Source: Arachis hypogaea (lineage: Eukaryota; Streptophyta; Magnoliopsida; Fabales; Fabaceae). From it: a DNA stretch of 64,000 bases. Positions within the stretch are counted from its first letter, which is position 1. Each line of letters begins with the position of its first letter. A model generated the notes under the pieces. That model was not told the DNA's origin. It did not search any database and saw nothing but the letters and a program-made list of their open reading frames with translations. Both the position numbers and the translations under genes were made by a program. Location of the stretch: the NCBI RefSeq assembly GCF_003086295.3, contig NC_092051.1, positions 20,083,940 to 20,147,939 of the forward strand, given 5' to 3'. Positions 49,026 through 61,000 of the stretch are shown here, piece after piece.

Positions 49026-50408
49026 TGGTGCAGAATTTATAACCCACAAACTAACCAGCAAGTGCACCGGGTCGTACCAATTAATACCTCAGGTGAGTGA
49101 GGGTCAATCCCACGAGGATTGATGGACTAAGCAATAATGGTTAAGTGATTTAATTAGTTAGGCAAACAGAAAATAGTGTTTGATTATTCAAAAACATTAA
49201 ACAGTAGATTCAGAAAATCAGAAGGCAGGAAAGTAAATAAGTTGGGAATAAATTATGGAGAAACAGTTAAGGCTTCAGAGTTATCTATTTTCCGGATTGA
49301 CTTCTCTTATTAATTTATTTTAATCATGCAAGATTTAATTCATGGCAACTATATGTGACTAGACCCTAATTTCTTAGACCTTTCTAGTCTCTTCTAACTT
49401 TCATCTATAGCCAATTCCTTGGTCAATTAATTCCAATTAGAGGGTGAAGTTCAATTCTAGTTATATGCCACAGAAATCCTAATTACCCAATTATAAGAGA
49501 ATTATATGTCACGTATCCCGTTAAATTCAGATAAACTAGAAATTTAGGAGAATTTGTTTTCAAGCTGTTGTTCAAGTAAAGAGCTTTTCTAAGTTATACA
49601 AGAACTCAATTAGAAAGAGGGTCATACTTCCGTTCCACCCAAATTCATAAAATAAAGAGCGAAAAAAATTCTTGAAATATAAATCAGTACATGAATTAAA
49701 ATAGAAAAATAATAAAATCAATCCATACAATAGACAGAGCTCTTAACCTTAACATTGGAGGATTAGTTGCTCATGGTTCTGAGAGAAAATAAGGATTCTG
49801 ATAAAAATGTATTTTGGCTGAGGTGGAATTAAAAGTTAACTAATTGGAATCCCCCCCCCCAGAAGGGAAGTTTCTTTTTCCTTTTATATCTAATCCTCAT
49901 TAATTAAAAATCTATTTCCTAAAACTAAAATAATATATTTTCCTATTAAAAATTAAAGTTTAAATCAGAATTAATAGGAATCAGCGTTTTCTGCACGTGG
50001 CGCACGCCACGCGTACGCATCAGTCACGCGTACGCGTCGATGGTCTTCTTCGCGTGTCACGCGTACGCGTCAGGTACGCGCACGCGTGCTGAGCAATTTC
50101 ACTTTTCACGCGTACGCGTCAGGCACGCGCACGCGTCGCTCCTCACTGTCATCTCCTTTAGTTCTTGTGCTGATTCCATTTGTGCAAGCTTCCTCTCCAT
50201 CCTCTAAGCTGTTCCTGCCCTATATAGCCTTCTTCTCTTTTTCTGCGGAAGCTCCATCAAATCCAACCAAATGCGACCTAAAATAAACAGAATTGCACAA
50301 GACTCAAAGTAGCATTCATAGTGGCTAAAAGATAATTAATTCTTAATTAAACTCAACAAAATAAATGCAAATTCACTAGGAAAAGATAGGAAAGATGCTC
50401 ACGTATCA
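49026..50408 (-). repeat. 3' LTR of the Tat-like element
   Basis: It is paired with 53720-55154. It has a C10 run at about 49852 where the partner has broken C-runs, and an ACGCGTACGCGT patch at 49996-50135. Confidence 0.9.
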
Positions 50409-52280
50409 CAACACCAAACTTGAATTGTTACTTGTCCTCAAGCAACCAAAATTAGTACATGATTAAGATGTGACTTTGCATGAGAGGTGAGAGTTCAGTT
50501 ATGCTCAGGTCTCTTCTTATAAAATGGGGTTTATGCATTGTAACTCTAAACAATTTTGGCATCTCACTCTCCTTTGAATCAGAGGGATGTTAGTGTCATT
50601 CGGAATTAGAATTCGGATCATATTATGAATTCTCTGATCTTTATACGCCGGTTTAATCCTTGAACACAGCAAAATTTACTTTAATTCTCTTTTCTTTGGT
50701 GCTTTGCACCTTGAGCCTAGCCGTGACTTTAAATGTTTTGTCTCAAGCTTTACTTGACACAGAAACACCACAAGCACTTAACTGGGGAACTCTTTTGAAG
50801 TTCTGATTTTTCTTTCATCTACTCCCAGACAGTGGTGCTCAAAGCCTTTAGCATACTTTGCTAATTGCAATTGATCTCGACTCTAAATGTTTTGTCTCAA
50901 AGATTACTTGACATAAGAACACCACAAGCATATGACTAGGGAAACAACTCTTTGAGCTTTTAATCATGTCTGACCTCCCTAGTCATTGATGCTCAGAGCC
51001 TTGGACCTTGCTTCTATATCCCTCTTTTATTTAGTTATTTTTTTTGTTGTTTCTTTTGCTTCAAGGATTAAATTTTTGTTTATTTAAGATAAGTCATAAT
51101 AATTCTCTAAATTCCTGTTCCTTGTACATCAACATTCTTTTATTCAAATTTAAATATGCACTGTTCATGTCATGTATTCAGAGTCACAGAAATTACCACC
51201 ACATTTGATTAAATGAGACTACTCTAAAAATTAAACTCAATTTCTCATGCACTACATCTTTTCTTCTTTCTTTTTGATTTCAAGCTCAGTGGGCAATACA
51301 TGAGGCACCTTTCAGAATTAAAGCAACTAACAGAAAATTTTAAAATAGTAGAACTAAACTAGAACCTAGGAATCTAACTAATAAAGGATCATGCAATAAA
51401 AGAGACAAAATAGCAAAAAACCAGAACATAACATAGTAAGAGCGGGAAGGAATATAGAATGAAAGGAACTCAACCACCTCAGTTATGTTGGTGGCCATCT
51501 CATTCCTCTGGCTATGCTCCTCAGTGAAGATGATTCGCCTCCCTTTGGTCCCATAGAAAAGCCATAAGCGAAGTGACACAACACCAAACTTAAAGGTTTG
51601 CTTGTCCTCAAGCAAAGAAGAACTGAAAACAGAGAGGGGCATAAAAAAACATAAAAAATAGTATGATGAAAGAATAATAAAAAGATAAAAGAACAAGAGA
51701 GAATTAGGATTGGGGGTGGAGGATTTGAAATCAGGCGCTGAGGTGGTTTGATTGGGCGTCGCATGCGAGGCGTACGAGTAAAGCACGCGTACGCGTGGAT
51801 CGCGCGAATTTCATATGGCGCGTACGCGTGGATGGCCATTGTGGGAAAACGACGCGCACGCGTATGCGTGGTGGGGCTTGTGCGCCCAGCACAGTTCCAG
51901 CCCCACACCATCATAACTCTCTGGCCATACACCCATTTACGCCGATTTACAGGGTCACGCGTACGCGTGGGGGACGCGTACACGTGGACTGGAAAAAACG
52001 CAAGCGACGCATACGGGGCGCGTACGCGTGGGCTTGCTTGTGCGCTAGGTACGCCACCAGCACCACTCATGCGCAACTCTCTGTTCATTTTTATTTTTCA
52101 CGCACACACATATGACGCGTACGCGTCAACGACGCTTGCGCGTCGTGTGTTCATTTTTTTTTGAAATATAATCCTTCTCGAAGTGTTCGGTTCCTGTTCT
52201 AAAATAGCTGCATGATCAGAAATACAGTAAAAACTCAATAAAAATCAAATAAGTAAGAAAACTACTACTACGAAAAATAA
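50409..52280. other. Noncoding internal region of the Tat-like element
   Basis: Two sites resemble the 3' border signal AAGTTTGGTGTTGTG with GAGGACAAGC (minus strand): one next to the LTR (50409-50445) and a second inside (51572-51612). A diverged ~155-bp tandem duplication (50716-50860 and 50876-51000) shares AAATGTTTTGTCTCAA and ACACCACAAGCA. A dense ACGCGTACGCGT patch spans 51760-52145. The long frames crossing the patch on both strands follow from its composition and are not taken as genes. Confidence 0.65.
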
Positions 52281-53417
52281 CTAAGGATACGAAATTATCG
52301 GGTTGCCTCCCGACAAGCGCTTCTTTAATGTCACTAGCTTGACACTTGATTGTTGAATTTTCTTCCTCTTCTTCCAGTTGGTTAAGAGAAATGTCTCCAA
52401 GGGGGGAGAGGTGAAAATTAGTGCCCCCTGATATAAATTCTTCCGAACAAGCTTTCTTTCATTGTGATTAACTTGATTCACCTTGCTTGTTGGTGTAGAG
52501 GTTGGATTATTTTTTTCTGACTTTCTCTTTTTCATGGATATTTTCTTCTGTTTCTTGGTCACAATCCCCTTTTCAGTGCTTTCCTTGGTTTCCTTCACTT
52601 CTTTGATTTCAAAATTTGGGTTTTGTGTGATGGTTAGAGTGTACCCTTCATCAAGAACTTCTTGAATTGGTGGTTCAATAAGCTCACCCTCTATGCCACT
52701 CTCTGCTTCATTGGAGTGTAGATTCCCATAATTGTTTTCATCTCTTGCAACCTCCTTTGTTTGTGCATCTTCCTTCTTTGTTGGTGCATCTTCCTCCTTT
52801 GTTTTTGCATCTTCCTCTTCTTCCATGTGTGAGGGTGGAAAGTTCTCTAATTCATTAGAGTATAGACTCCTTTGATTGATTTTCTCACTTTCTTCTATAG
52901 GATCTTGCATTATATCTCTTGGGAAGGAATTTGCTTGTTCCTCTTCCTGGGACTTGATAATCGACTGCACATGTTTCTCTACATTTTTGACACTCGTCTT
53001 TATATCATGTATGAATTCTTTCATGAGAAGCTCAAGATCTGATGGTACTTGATATGAATGAGGAGATGGTGGCTCTTGATATGAATAAGAAGGAGATGAT
53101 GATTCTTGATAGGAGTAAAAAGATGATGGTTCTTGGTATAAATAGGGAGATAGTGGCTCTTGATATGGGTAGAAAGATGATGGTTCTTGATATGGATAAA
53201 GAGGTGGCGGTTCTTGGTATGAGTATAGAGATGGTGGTTCTTGATATGAATATGGAGATGGTGGTTCTTGATAGTTGGAACATGGAGCACTGAAGTTCAT
53301 TTGGTTTTGATTTTGCCAACCAAAATTTGGGTAGTTCCCCCATTCATAATAATATGAATCACTCCTTGGGTGTGAGTAGTAACCCATGTGATCTCTCTCC
53401 ATTATTTTTCTTAGCAC
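52281..53417 (-). CDS. 378-residue repeat-rich protein of the Tat-like element
   Basis: The open frame starts about 300 bp after the primer site, where gag would begin. Residues about 48-130 are nine tandem units of roughly nine residues (YQEPPSPYS, YQEPPSLYS, YQEPSSFYP and so on), encoded by a 27-bp repeat at about 53030-53275. An acidic middle follows (EEEEDAKTKEEDAPTKKED), then a lysine-rich segment (TKKQKKISMKKRKSEK), and the end KKRLSGGNP. The DNA coding that end (GCGCTTGTCGGGAGGCAACC) is, from memory, widespread in plant Tat/Athila-type elements. It has no gag, protease or zinc-knuckle motif. The frame has stayed open, which suggests recent insertion or selection. The function is unknown to me. 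Confidence 0.6.
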   Translation of the reverse strand: MLRKIMERDHMGYYSHPRSDSYYYEWGNYPNFGWQNQNQMNFSAPCSNYQEPPSPYSYQEPPSLYSYQEPPPLYPYQEPSSFYPYQEPLSPYLYQEPSSFYSYQESSSPSYSYQEPPSPHSYQVPSDLELLMKEFIHDIKTSVKNVEKHVQSIIKSQEEEQANSFPRDIMQDPIEESEKINQRSLYSNELENFPPSHMEEEEDAKTKEEDAPTKKEDAQTKEVARDENNYGNLHSNEAESGIEGELIEPPIQEVLDEGYTLTITQNPNFEIKEVKETKESTEKGIVTKKQKKISMKKRKSEKNNPTSTPTSKVNQVNHNERKLVRKNLYQGALIFTSPPLETFLLTNWKKRKKIQQSSVKLVTLKKRLSGGNPIISYP

Positions 53418-53719
53418 AAAATATCAAAAAGAATTAAACGCACCATGTGGTAAACAGGCAAGCAAAGAAGAAAGAACATAAAGGAAATTTAACTCAATAA
53501 ATAAAATAACTAGGAAGAATAAAACAACTAAGGGGACACTAAACTTAATTTTAGAAATTAAGAAAAATATTAGTGCTAAATTTTTATATATATATATATT
53601 TTTTTTGAAAATACTAAAGCAAAATTTAAATAAAATTAAAACTAAAACGCCTAATCTAAGCAATCAAACAACTAATAGTTGTTAATCACTATCGATCCCC
53701 GGCAACGACGCCAAAAATT

Positions 53720-55154
53720 TGGTGCGGAATTTATAACCCACAAACTAACCGGCAAGTGCACCGGGTCGTACCAAGTAATACCTCAGGTGAGTGAGGGTCA
53801 ATCCCACGAGGATTGATGGACTAAGTAACAATGGTTAAGTGATTTACTTAGTTAGGCAAACAGAAAAGAGTGTTTGATTGTTCAAAAACATTAAACAATA
53901 GATTCAGAAAATCAGAAGGTAGGCAAGTAAATAAGTTGGGAATAAAGTATGGAGAATCAGTTAAGGCTTCAGAGTTATCTATTTTCCAGATTGACTTCTC
54001 TTATTAATTTATTTTAACCATGCAAGATTTAATTCATGGCAACTATATGTGACTAGACCCTAATTCCTTAGACCTTTCTAGTCTCCTCTAACTTTCATCA
54101 ATAGCCAATTCCTTGGTCAATTAATTTCAATTAGAGGGTGAAGTTCAATTCTAGTTATATGCCACAGAAATCCTAATTACCCAATTATAAAAGGATTATA
54201 TGTCACGTATCCCATTAAATTCAGATAAACTAGAAATTAAGGAGAATTTGTTTTCAAGCTGTTGTTCAAGTAAAGAGCTTTTCCAAGTTATACAAGAACT
54301 CAATTAGAAAGAGGGTCATACTTCCGTTCCAGCCAAATTCATAAAATAAAGAGAAAAAATAATTTTTGAAATATAAATCAGTACATGAATTAAAATAGAA
54401 AAATAATAAAATCAATCCATACAATAGACAGAGCTCCTAACCTTAACAGTGGAGGTTTAGTTGCTCATGGTTCAGAGAGAAAATAAGGATTCTGATAAAA
54501 ATGTATTTTGACTGAGGTGAAATTAAAAGTTAACTAATTGGAATCCCTCCCCCCTAGAAGGGAAGTTTCTTTTCTCTTTTATATCTAGTCCTCATTAATT
54601 AAAAATCTATTTCCTAAAACTAAAATAATATCTTTTCCTATTAAAAATTAAAGTTTAAATCAGAATTAATAGGAATCAGCGTTTTCTGCACGTGGCGCAC
54701 GCCACGCGTACGCGTCAGTCACGCATACGCGTCGATGGTCTTCTTCGCGTGTCACGCCTACGCGTCAGGTACATGCACGCCTTGCTGAGCAATTTCGCTT
54801 TTCACGCGTATGCGTCAGGCACGCACACGCGTCACCATGGAAAGCTCCAAATCACGAGCACGCGTCAGGTATGCGCACGCGTCGCTCCTCGATGTCATCT
54901 CCTTTAGTTCTTGTGCTGATTCCATTTGTGCAAGCTTCCTCTCCATCCTCTAAGCTATTCCTGCCCTATATAGCCTTCTTCTTTTTTTCTGCGGAAGCTC
55001 CATCAAATCCAACCAAATGCTACCTAAAATAAACAGAATTGCACAAGACTCAAAATAGCATCCATAGTGGCTAAAAGATAATTAATTCTTAATTAAACTC
55101 AACAAATTAAATGCAAATTCACTAGGAAAAGATAGGAAAGATGCTCACGCATCA
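53720..55154 (-). repeat. 5' LTR of the Tat-like element
   Basis: It is paired with 49026-50408, with a few percent difference by eye. The primer site lies just inside (53697-53717). Confidence 0.9.
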
Positions 55155-56920
55155 CCAACCTATCCTCCATGCGATTCCATCGCCACCGCCTTCCGAACCT
55201 CCTCAATCCCAGTAGAAACACAGATAATTTCAATGCAAGTAAAACACAAGTAGAAGCATATAAGGCAAGTAATTCAAGTAAGCAATTAGGCATGTTATTC
55301 AATTAGGCATATTATTACACGTTGGCAAAGCAAACAAACAGGTAGAAGATGCACATGATGAATGCCTGTCCTACTGGCTGTGATATCACATTGTTGGTTC
55401 AACTGCCAACCCGACACACCTCCATGGAGATGTCGCCCTTCGGAATCATCATTAGGAACCCCCGAGATATGATGGTCGGAACACCGTTCAGGATTTTGTG
55501 CCTGCACACTCTAGTGATCCGAAGGGATGCGAGCGGGATACTCTTGCCACAGACCTCACATCTCAACGTAAGCGGGATTAACCACCGTCCTCACGTCGCT
55601 GCCGCTACCTCGACAGATGGGATTAACCACCGTCCCTGCCAGGCGCATAGCGTCTCATAATCTCAACAGCCGCCACCTCGACAGGTGAGATTAACCACCA
55701 TCCCTGCCAGGCGCATAGTGTCTCGTAATCTCAGTATAAATTAGTACTTTAGTGGCTTTTCAGTAAACATTTTCAGTATAACATGGATCCATAATCTCAT
55801 TCAGAGTCCTCGACTCATCTCAACTACTGTCAATTCACATTTCAGTTCCGAACTCAACCGTTCATCAGTTCTCATTTCACATACCAGTCTACCTTCACAC
55901 GCAATCAAACCATCCTCAGTACACCAAAAACCTAAGCCTCCATTTTCTAATTTTTCAAAATTAACATCAACTAAATCCCTTAGGTTCTTTCCCATGTTTT
56001 AATATCCAAAATTAAGCCCAAAAGTCTTAAAATGGTGTCACAGAAGCTTACAAGCTTGTTAGGAAGGTGAAATAGTTGAAAACAAAGTTTAAATTTGAGA
56101 AGCGGGGCGTGTGCGTACGCACAGGGGTGTGCGTGCGCACGCCCAGGAGAAGTTTTAAAAAGTCGGCGTATGCACAGGTACAAAAGTTCACAAGTCTGTT
56201 CGCTCGCACAAGCTGTGCTAGCGCCCTCCACAGACTGACCTTCCCAACGTGTGCGTGCACACAGGGCTATGCGTACGCACAGGTTGTAAATCCTAATTGG
56301 GTATGTGCGCGCACAAGCTGTGCTAGCGCTGCAAACAGGAAGCCTTCCCCTGCGTGTGCGTATGCACAGGTCTGTGCATGTGCACAGGTTTAAAATTTCG
56401 CAGGGGTGTGCATGTGCACAAGGCTGTGCGTGGGCACATACCAAAAATCACAAAATTCTTCAACTTTGCAGAATTTCAGATTTTGACACCAAACTTTGAA
56501 TGATCATAACTTCCTCTTCAAAAATCCAAATTTTATAAACTTTATATCAATTTGAAAAGTTTTCAATGGACTTTAATTCTAGACAAATTTTAACAATTTT
56601 TGACAACTGAGGCATGAGTTATGATCAGACAAAGTTCACCGAAATTTCCTCTTTACCAAATTCCTCAGGTACTCAATTTTTCCAAATTCTCAAGCCACCT
56701 CCAACTAAATCAATACCAAACTTCCATTTACAGCACAATCTACCCTCTTAGGTCACCGTTCACCATTTATACCATTTTTTCCATCACATTTCACTATTCT
56801 CAACCATCAACATCAATATATATAACATTAAAATTAATCCTCCATCAACACTTTCACCAATCATCATTCCATCACTATAAATTCTCATTATCAACCTCAT
56901 TCAGGCTTTATATCAATAAT

Positions 56921-56923
<3 letters not shown>

Positions 56924-56984
<61 letters not shown>
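56924..56984. repeat. (AT)n microsatellite
   Basis: About 30 AT dinucleotides lie in the 5' LTR of the big gypsy element, against about 13 at the same place in the 3' LTR. Confidence 0.95.
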
Positions 56985-56987
<3 letters not shown>

Positions 56988-58078
56988 TCATCAAACATCA
57001 TATCTTAACATCATTATTTAACAACACTACCAACATCAATTCATCATACCTCATTCAACCAACCAACATCAACAACCATATCAATTCAATCCCTATCCTA
57101 TGAGTCACTAGCCTAAGTGTCCATGAATATTATATACTACATAGAGAAAACCGAAACCATACCTTGGCCGATTCTCAATATGAACCAAAACCCCAATTGA
57201 GCGCAAATTAAGCTTTCCAACACAATCCAAGCCACCAATCAACTCCAACAAGCATCAACTCAACTCCAAAGGCTTCCAAACTCACAATAATCAAGCTATG
57301 TACACACAAATTATAATTAATCAACCTAGGGTTTCACATATACACAAAATCACAAGAGATCAAGTAGGCTCACCTTACCCAATAATGATTGGGACAAAAC
57401 CCAATAATAATAAAGTGCTAGAGGGCACCTAAATAATCAAAATCACAAGAACCATTCATTCACCACAGCCAAAAACCGAATTTGTAATGGAAGGAAGAAC
57501 TGGGCAAGAAATTGGAAATCTCTTACCACTTTGTTTGGATGAAATCGAAGAGCTCGATGAGAGCTTCGCGTAGCAACTGACGGTACGCGAATCGGAGCTT
57601 CGTAGCTCAAGTTATAAGAGAAGGAAGGAGAAGATGAATAGTGAATGAAACCCTCACCTCTCCTCTCTTCTATTCCACGTGGCTGAGTTTGCCACTTAAG
57701 TGGCTTTATATATGTTGGGCTTGGGCCCAACTTGGGTCCGGTCCAACCCGTTAGTATTTTTAGCCCGTTTGGCCCAACATTGGGCCAAACCTTTAAAATT
57801 AACGCCCAGTTTTCGACTTCTAATATTTTTCTAAGGTTTTTGATTGTTTTAAATTTTTCTCACATAGTATTGGGCAGACTTGAACCGGTTTGACCGGTTC
57901 AACTGCCGGTTCGCAGTCTTTCTCGGTTTTTCGCAGAAAATACATTTTCTGACTCAGAAAAACCTACTGAGTCAAAAAATCATATTTAAATCCTCAAATT
58001 TCCATTCTAATTTTTCGGAACCTAATTTGGGCAATATTAATTAACTAATTAGGCAGTTAATTAGCCGTGGTTCTTACA

Positions 58079-61000
58079 GAGCGCATAAGTGGGGGCAAAT
58101 AATGTGTGTTATTCTAATAAATGAAATAAAAAATAGAAAGTTTGGACTATGAAAAACAAAATATTAATGTCTCTTAAATATTTTTTTTATCATTTTAATA
58201 GTTTACTCGTTATTAAATTAGGTCAAACAACCTCGAATAAAAGTCTAACTGCTAGTGTTATCTTTTAATGATATTATTCCATTGAACTTGTCATACTTAA
58301 TCTCAATCATTTAGTCTCAGCCTCAATCTCTGAAAAAAAATACTATCACAGAAAATTCTCTCTAATTTTGTGCTAATAAGATATACAACATTGGTTTACA
58401 TAAATGAGAGTATAACACGCTTCAGTAACATTAAGAATACAAGACATCTTTTAAGACTTTTAGTACCATTGATAATAAGCCATAAAATCAATGTTCTTAT
58501 TCATTAAAAGCCATAAAATAATATGAATTGCAATAATGGTATGAGCGTATAAATGGATGTCAAATAATGTTTGTGATTCTAATAAATGAAATAAAAAATA
58601 GAAAGTTTGGACTATCCTAAACAAAATATTAATGACTCCTAAATTTTTTTTTTCATTTTAATAGTTTACTCGTTATTAAATTTAGTAAAATAACCTCGAA
58701 TAAAAATCTAAACGCGAGTGTTATCTTTTAATGATATTATTCAATTGAATTTGTCATACTTAATCTCAATCCTTCTGTCTCAGTCTCAATCTCTGAAAAC
58801 AAATACTATCACATAAAATTCACTCTAATTTTGTACTAAAATAATATACATTAGTTCACATAAATGAGAGTATAACCGCTATAGTAACCTTAAGAATATA
58901 AGACACATTTTATTACCATTAATAATAAGCCTTAAAATCAACGTTCTTATTCATTCAAAGCCATAAAATAATATGAATTGCAATAATGGTATGAGCGCAT
59001 AAGTGGAGGGAAAATAATGTGTGTTATTCTAATAAATGAAATAAAAAATAAAAAGTATGGACTATCCTAAACAAAATATTAATGTCTCCTAAATATATTT
59101 TTTTATCATTTTAATAGTTTACTCGTTACTAAATTAGGTAAAACAACCTCAAATAAAAATCTAACTGCGAGTGTTAACTTTTAATGATATTATTCAATTG
59201 AACTTGTAATACCTAATCTTAATCCTTCAGTCTCAGTCTCAATCCATGAAAACAAATACTATCATAGAAAATTTACTCTAATTTTGTGCAAATATGATAT
59301 ACAATATTGGTTCACATAAATGAGAGTATAACACGCTATAATAACATTATTAAGAATACAAGACACGTTATAAGGCTTTTATTACCATTAATAACGAGCC
59401 ATAAAATCAATATTCTTATTCATTAAAATTTAAAAGCCATAAAATAATATGAATTGCAATAATGTTATGAGCGCATAAGTGGAGGAAAAATAATGTTTGT
59501 AATTCTAAAAAATGAAATAAAAAATAGAAAGTTTGGACTATGCTAAACAAAATATTAATGTCTCCTAAATATTTATTTTATCATTTTAATAGTTCATTCG
59601 TTATTAAATTAGGTCAAACAATCTCAAATAAAAATCTAACTGCTAGTGTTATCTTTTAATAATATTATTCAATTGAACTTGTCATACCTAATCTCAATCC
59701 ATCAGTCTTTGTCTCGGTCTTTGAAAATAAATACTATGACAGAAAATTCCCTGTAATTTTGTGCTAATTTGATATACAACACTGGCTCACATAAATGAGA
59801 GTATAACACGCTTCAATAACATTAAGAATACAAGACACATTTTAAGGCTTTTATTACCATTAATAATAAGCTATAAAATCAATGTTCTTATTCATTAAAA
59901 GCCATAAAATAATATGAATTGCAATAATGGTATGAGCGCATAAATGGATGCAAATAATGTTTGTGATTATAATAAATGAAATAAAAAATAGAAAATTTGT
60001 ACTATCCTAAACAAAATATTAATGTCTTCTAAATATTTTTTTTCATTTTAATAGTTTACTCGTTATTAAATTTAGTAAAATAACCTCGAATAAAAATCTA
60101 ACCACGAGTGTTATCTTTTAATGATATTATTCAATTGAACTTTTCATACTTAATCCCAATCCTTCAATCTCAGTCTCAATCCCTGAAAACAAATACTATC
60201 ACAGAAAATTCACTCTAATTTTGTGCTAATATGATATACAACATTGGTTCACATAAATGAGAGTATAACACGCTATAGTAATATTATTAAGAATACAAGA
60301 CACGTTTTAAGGCTTTTATTACCATTAATAACGAGCCATAAAATCAATGTTCTTATTCATTAAAATTTAAAAGCCATAAAATAATATGAATTGCAATAAT
60401 GTTATGAGCGCATAATTGGAGGGAAAATAATATTTGTGATTCTAAAAAATGAAATAAAAAATAGAAAGTTTGGACTATGCTAAACAAAATATTAATGTCT
60501 CCTAAATATTTATTTTATCATTTTAATAGTTCATTCGTTATTAAATTAGATCAAAAAATCTTGAATAAAAATCTAACTACTAGTGTTATCTTTTAATGAT
60601 ATTATTCAATTGAACTTGTCATACCTAATCTCAATCCATCAGTCTCTGTCTCAGTCTTTGAAAACAAATACTATAACAGAAAATTCCCTGTAATTTTGTG
60701 CAAATTTGATATACAACATTGGCTCACATAAATGAGAGTATAACACGCTTCAATAACATTAAGAATACAAGACACATTTTAAGGCTTTTATTACCATTAA
60801 TAATAAGCCATAAAATCAATGTTCTTATTCATTAAAAGCCGTAAAATAATATGAATTGCAATAATGGTATAAGCGCATAAATGGATGGCAAATAATGTTT
60901 GTAATTCTAATAAATGAAATAAAAAATAGAAAATTTGGACTATTCTAAACAAAATATTAATGTCTCCTAAATATTTTTTTCATTTTAATAGCTTACTCGT

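Larger units (their letters stand above)
49026..55154 (-). mobile_element. Tat/Athila-like gypsy element, non-autonomous, inside the 5' LTR
   Basis: LTRs at 49026-50408 and 53720-55154 (TGGTGC.GAATTTATAACCC ... GATGCTCACG.ATCA). Perfect 5-bp target duplication CCAAC (49021-49025, 55155-55159); the partner LTR shows the empty site CACCAACCTATCC near 41332. The minus-strand primer site is the Tat/Athila type TGGCGTCGTTGCCGGGGA (about 53697-53717). The internal region of 3.3 kb carries one long repeat-rich open frame and no pol. The right LTR is ~50 bp longer through an extra ACGCGTCA-type unit near 54830-54885. Confidence 0.9.
40597..58078 (-). mobile_element. Ty3/gypsy-like element with two 3.65-kb LTRs, pol missing
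   Basis: It is flanked by a perfect 5-bp duplication GAGCG (40592-40596, 58079-58083). The plus-strand left end is TGTAACACCCTAATTAGCC and the right end is GTGGTTCTTACA. Transcription would run on the minus strand: 5' LTR 58078-48292, primer site, gag and protease remnant, polypurine tract, 3' LTR 44724-40597. After removing the nested TRIM and Tat-like elements the LTRs are about 3655 and 3653 bp. The 3.57-kb internal region has no reverse transcriptase, RNase H or integrase that I can find. Confidence 0.9.
48292..58078 (-). repeat. 5' LTR of the big gypsy element, split by a Tat-like insertion
   Basis: The LTR parts are 48292-49025 and 55155-58078. They are collinear with 40597-44724. The (AT)n tract at 56924-56984 is much longer than its partner at 43098-43123. 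The GTGCGTACGCAC palindrome patch is at 56104-56440. Confidence 0.9.

Noticed and set aside
51483..52164. Frames of 100-200 residues rich in Arg, Ala, Tyr and Thr.
   Set aside because: Products of the ACGCGT/GTACGC palindrome patch, open on both strands; not genes.
55349..55660. Frames starting MHMMNACPTG found in both LTRs of the big element (also 41528-41836).
   Set aside because: They coincide with a conserved noncoding LTR module; the downstream text diverges by indels and is not protein-like.
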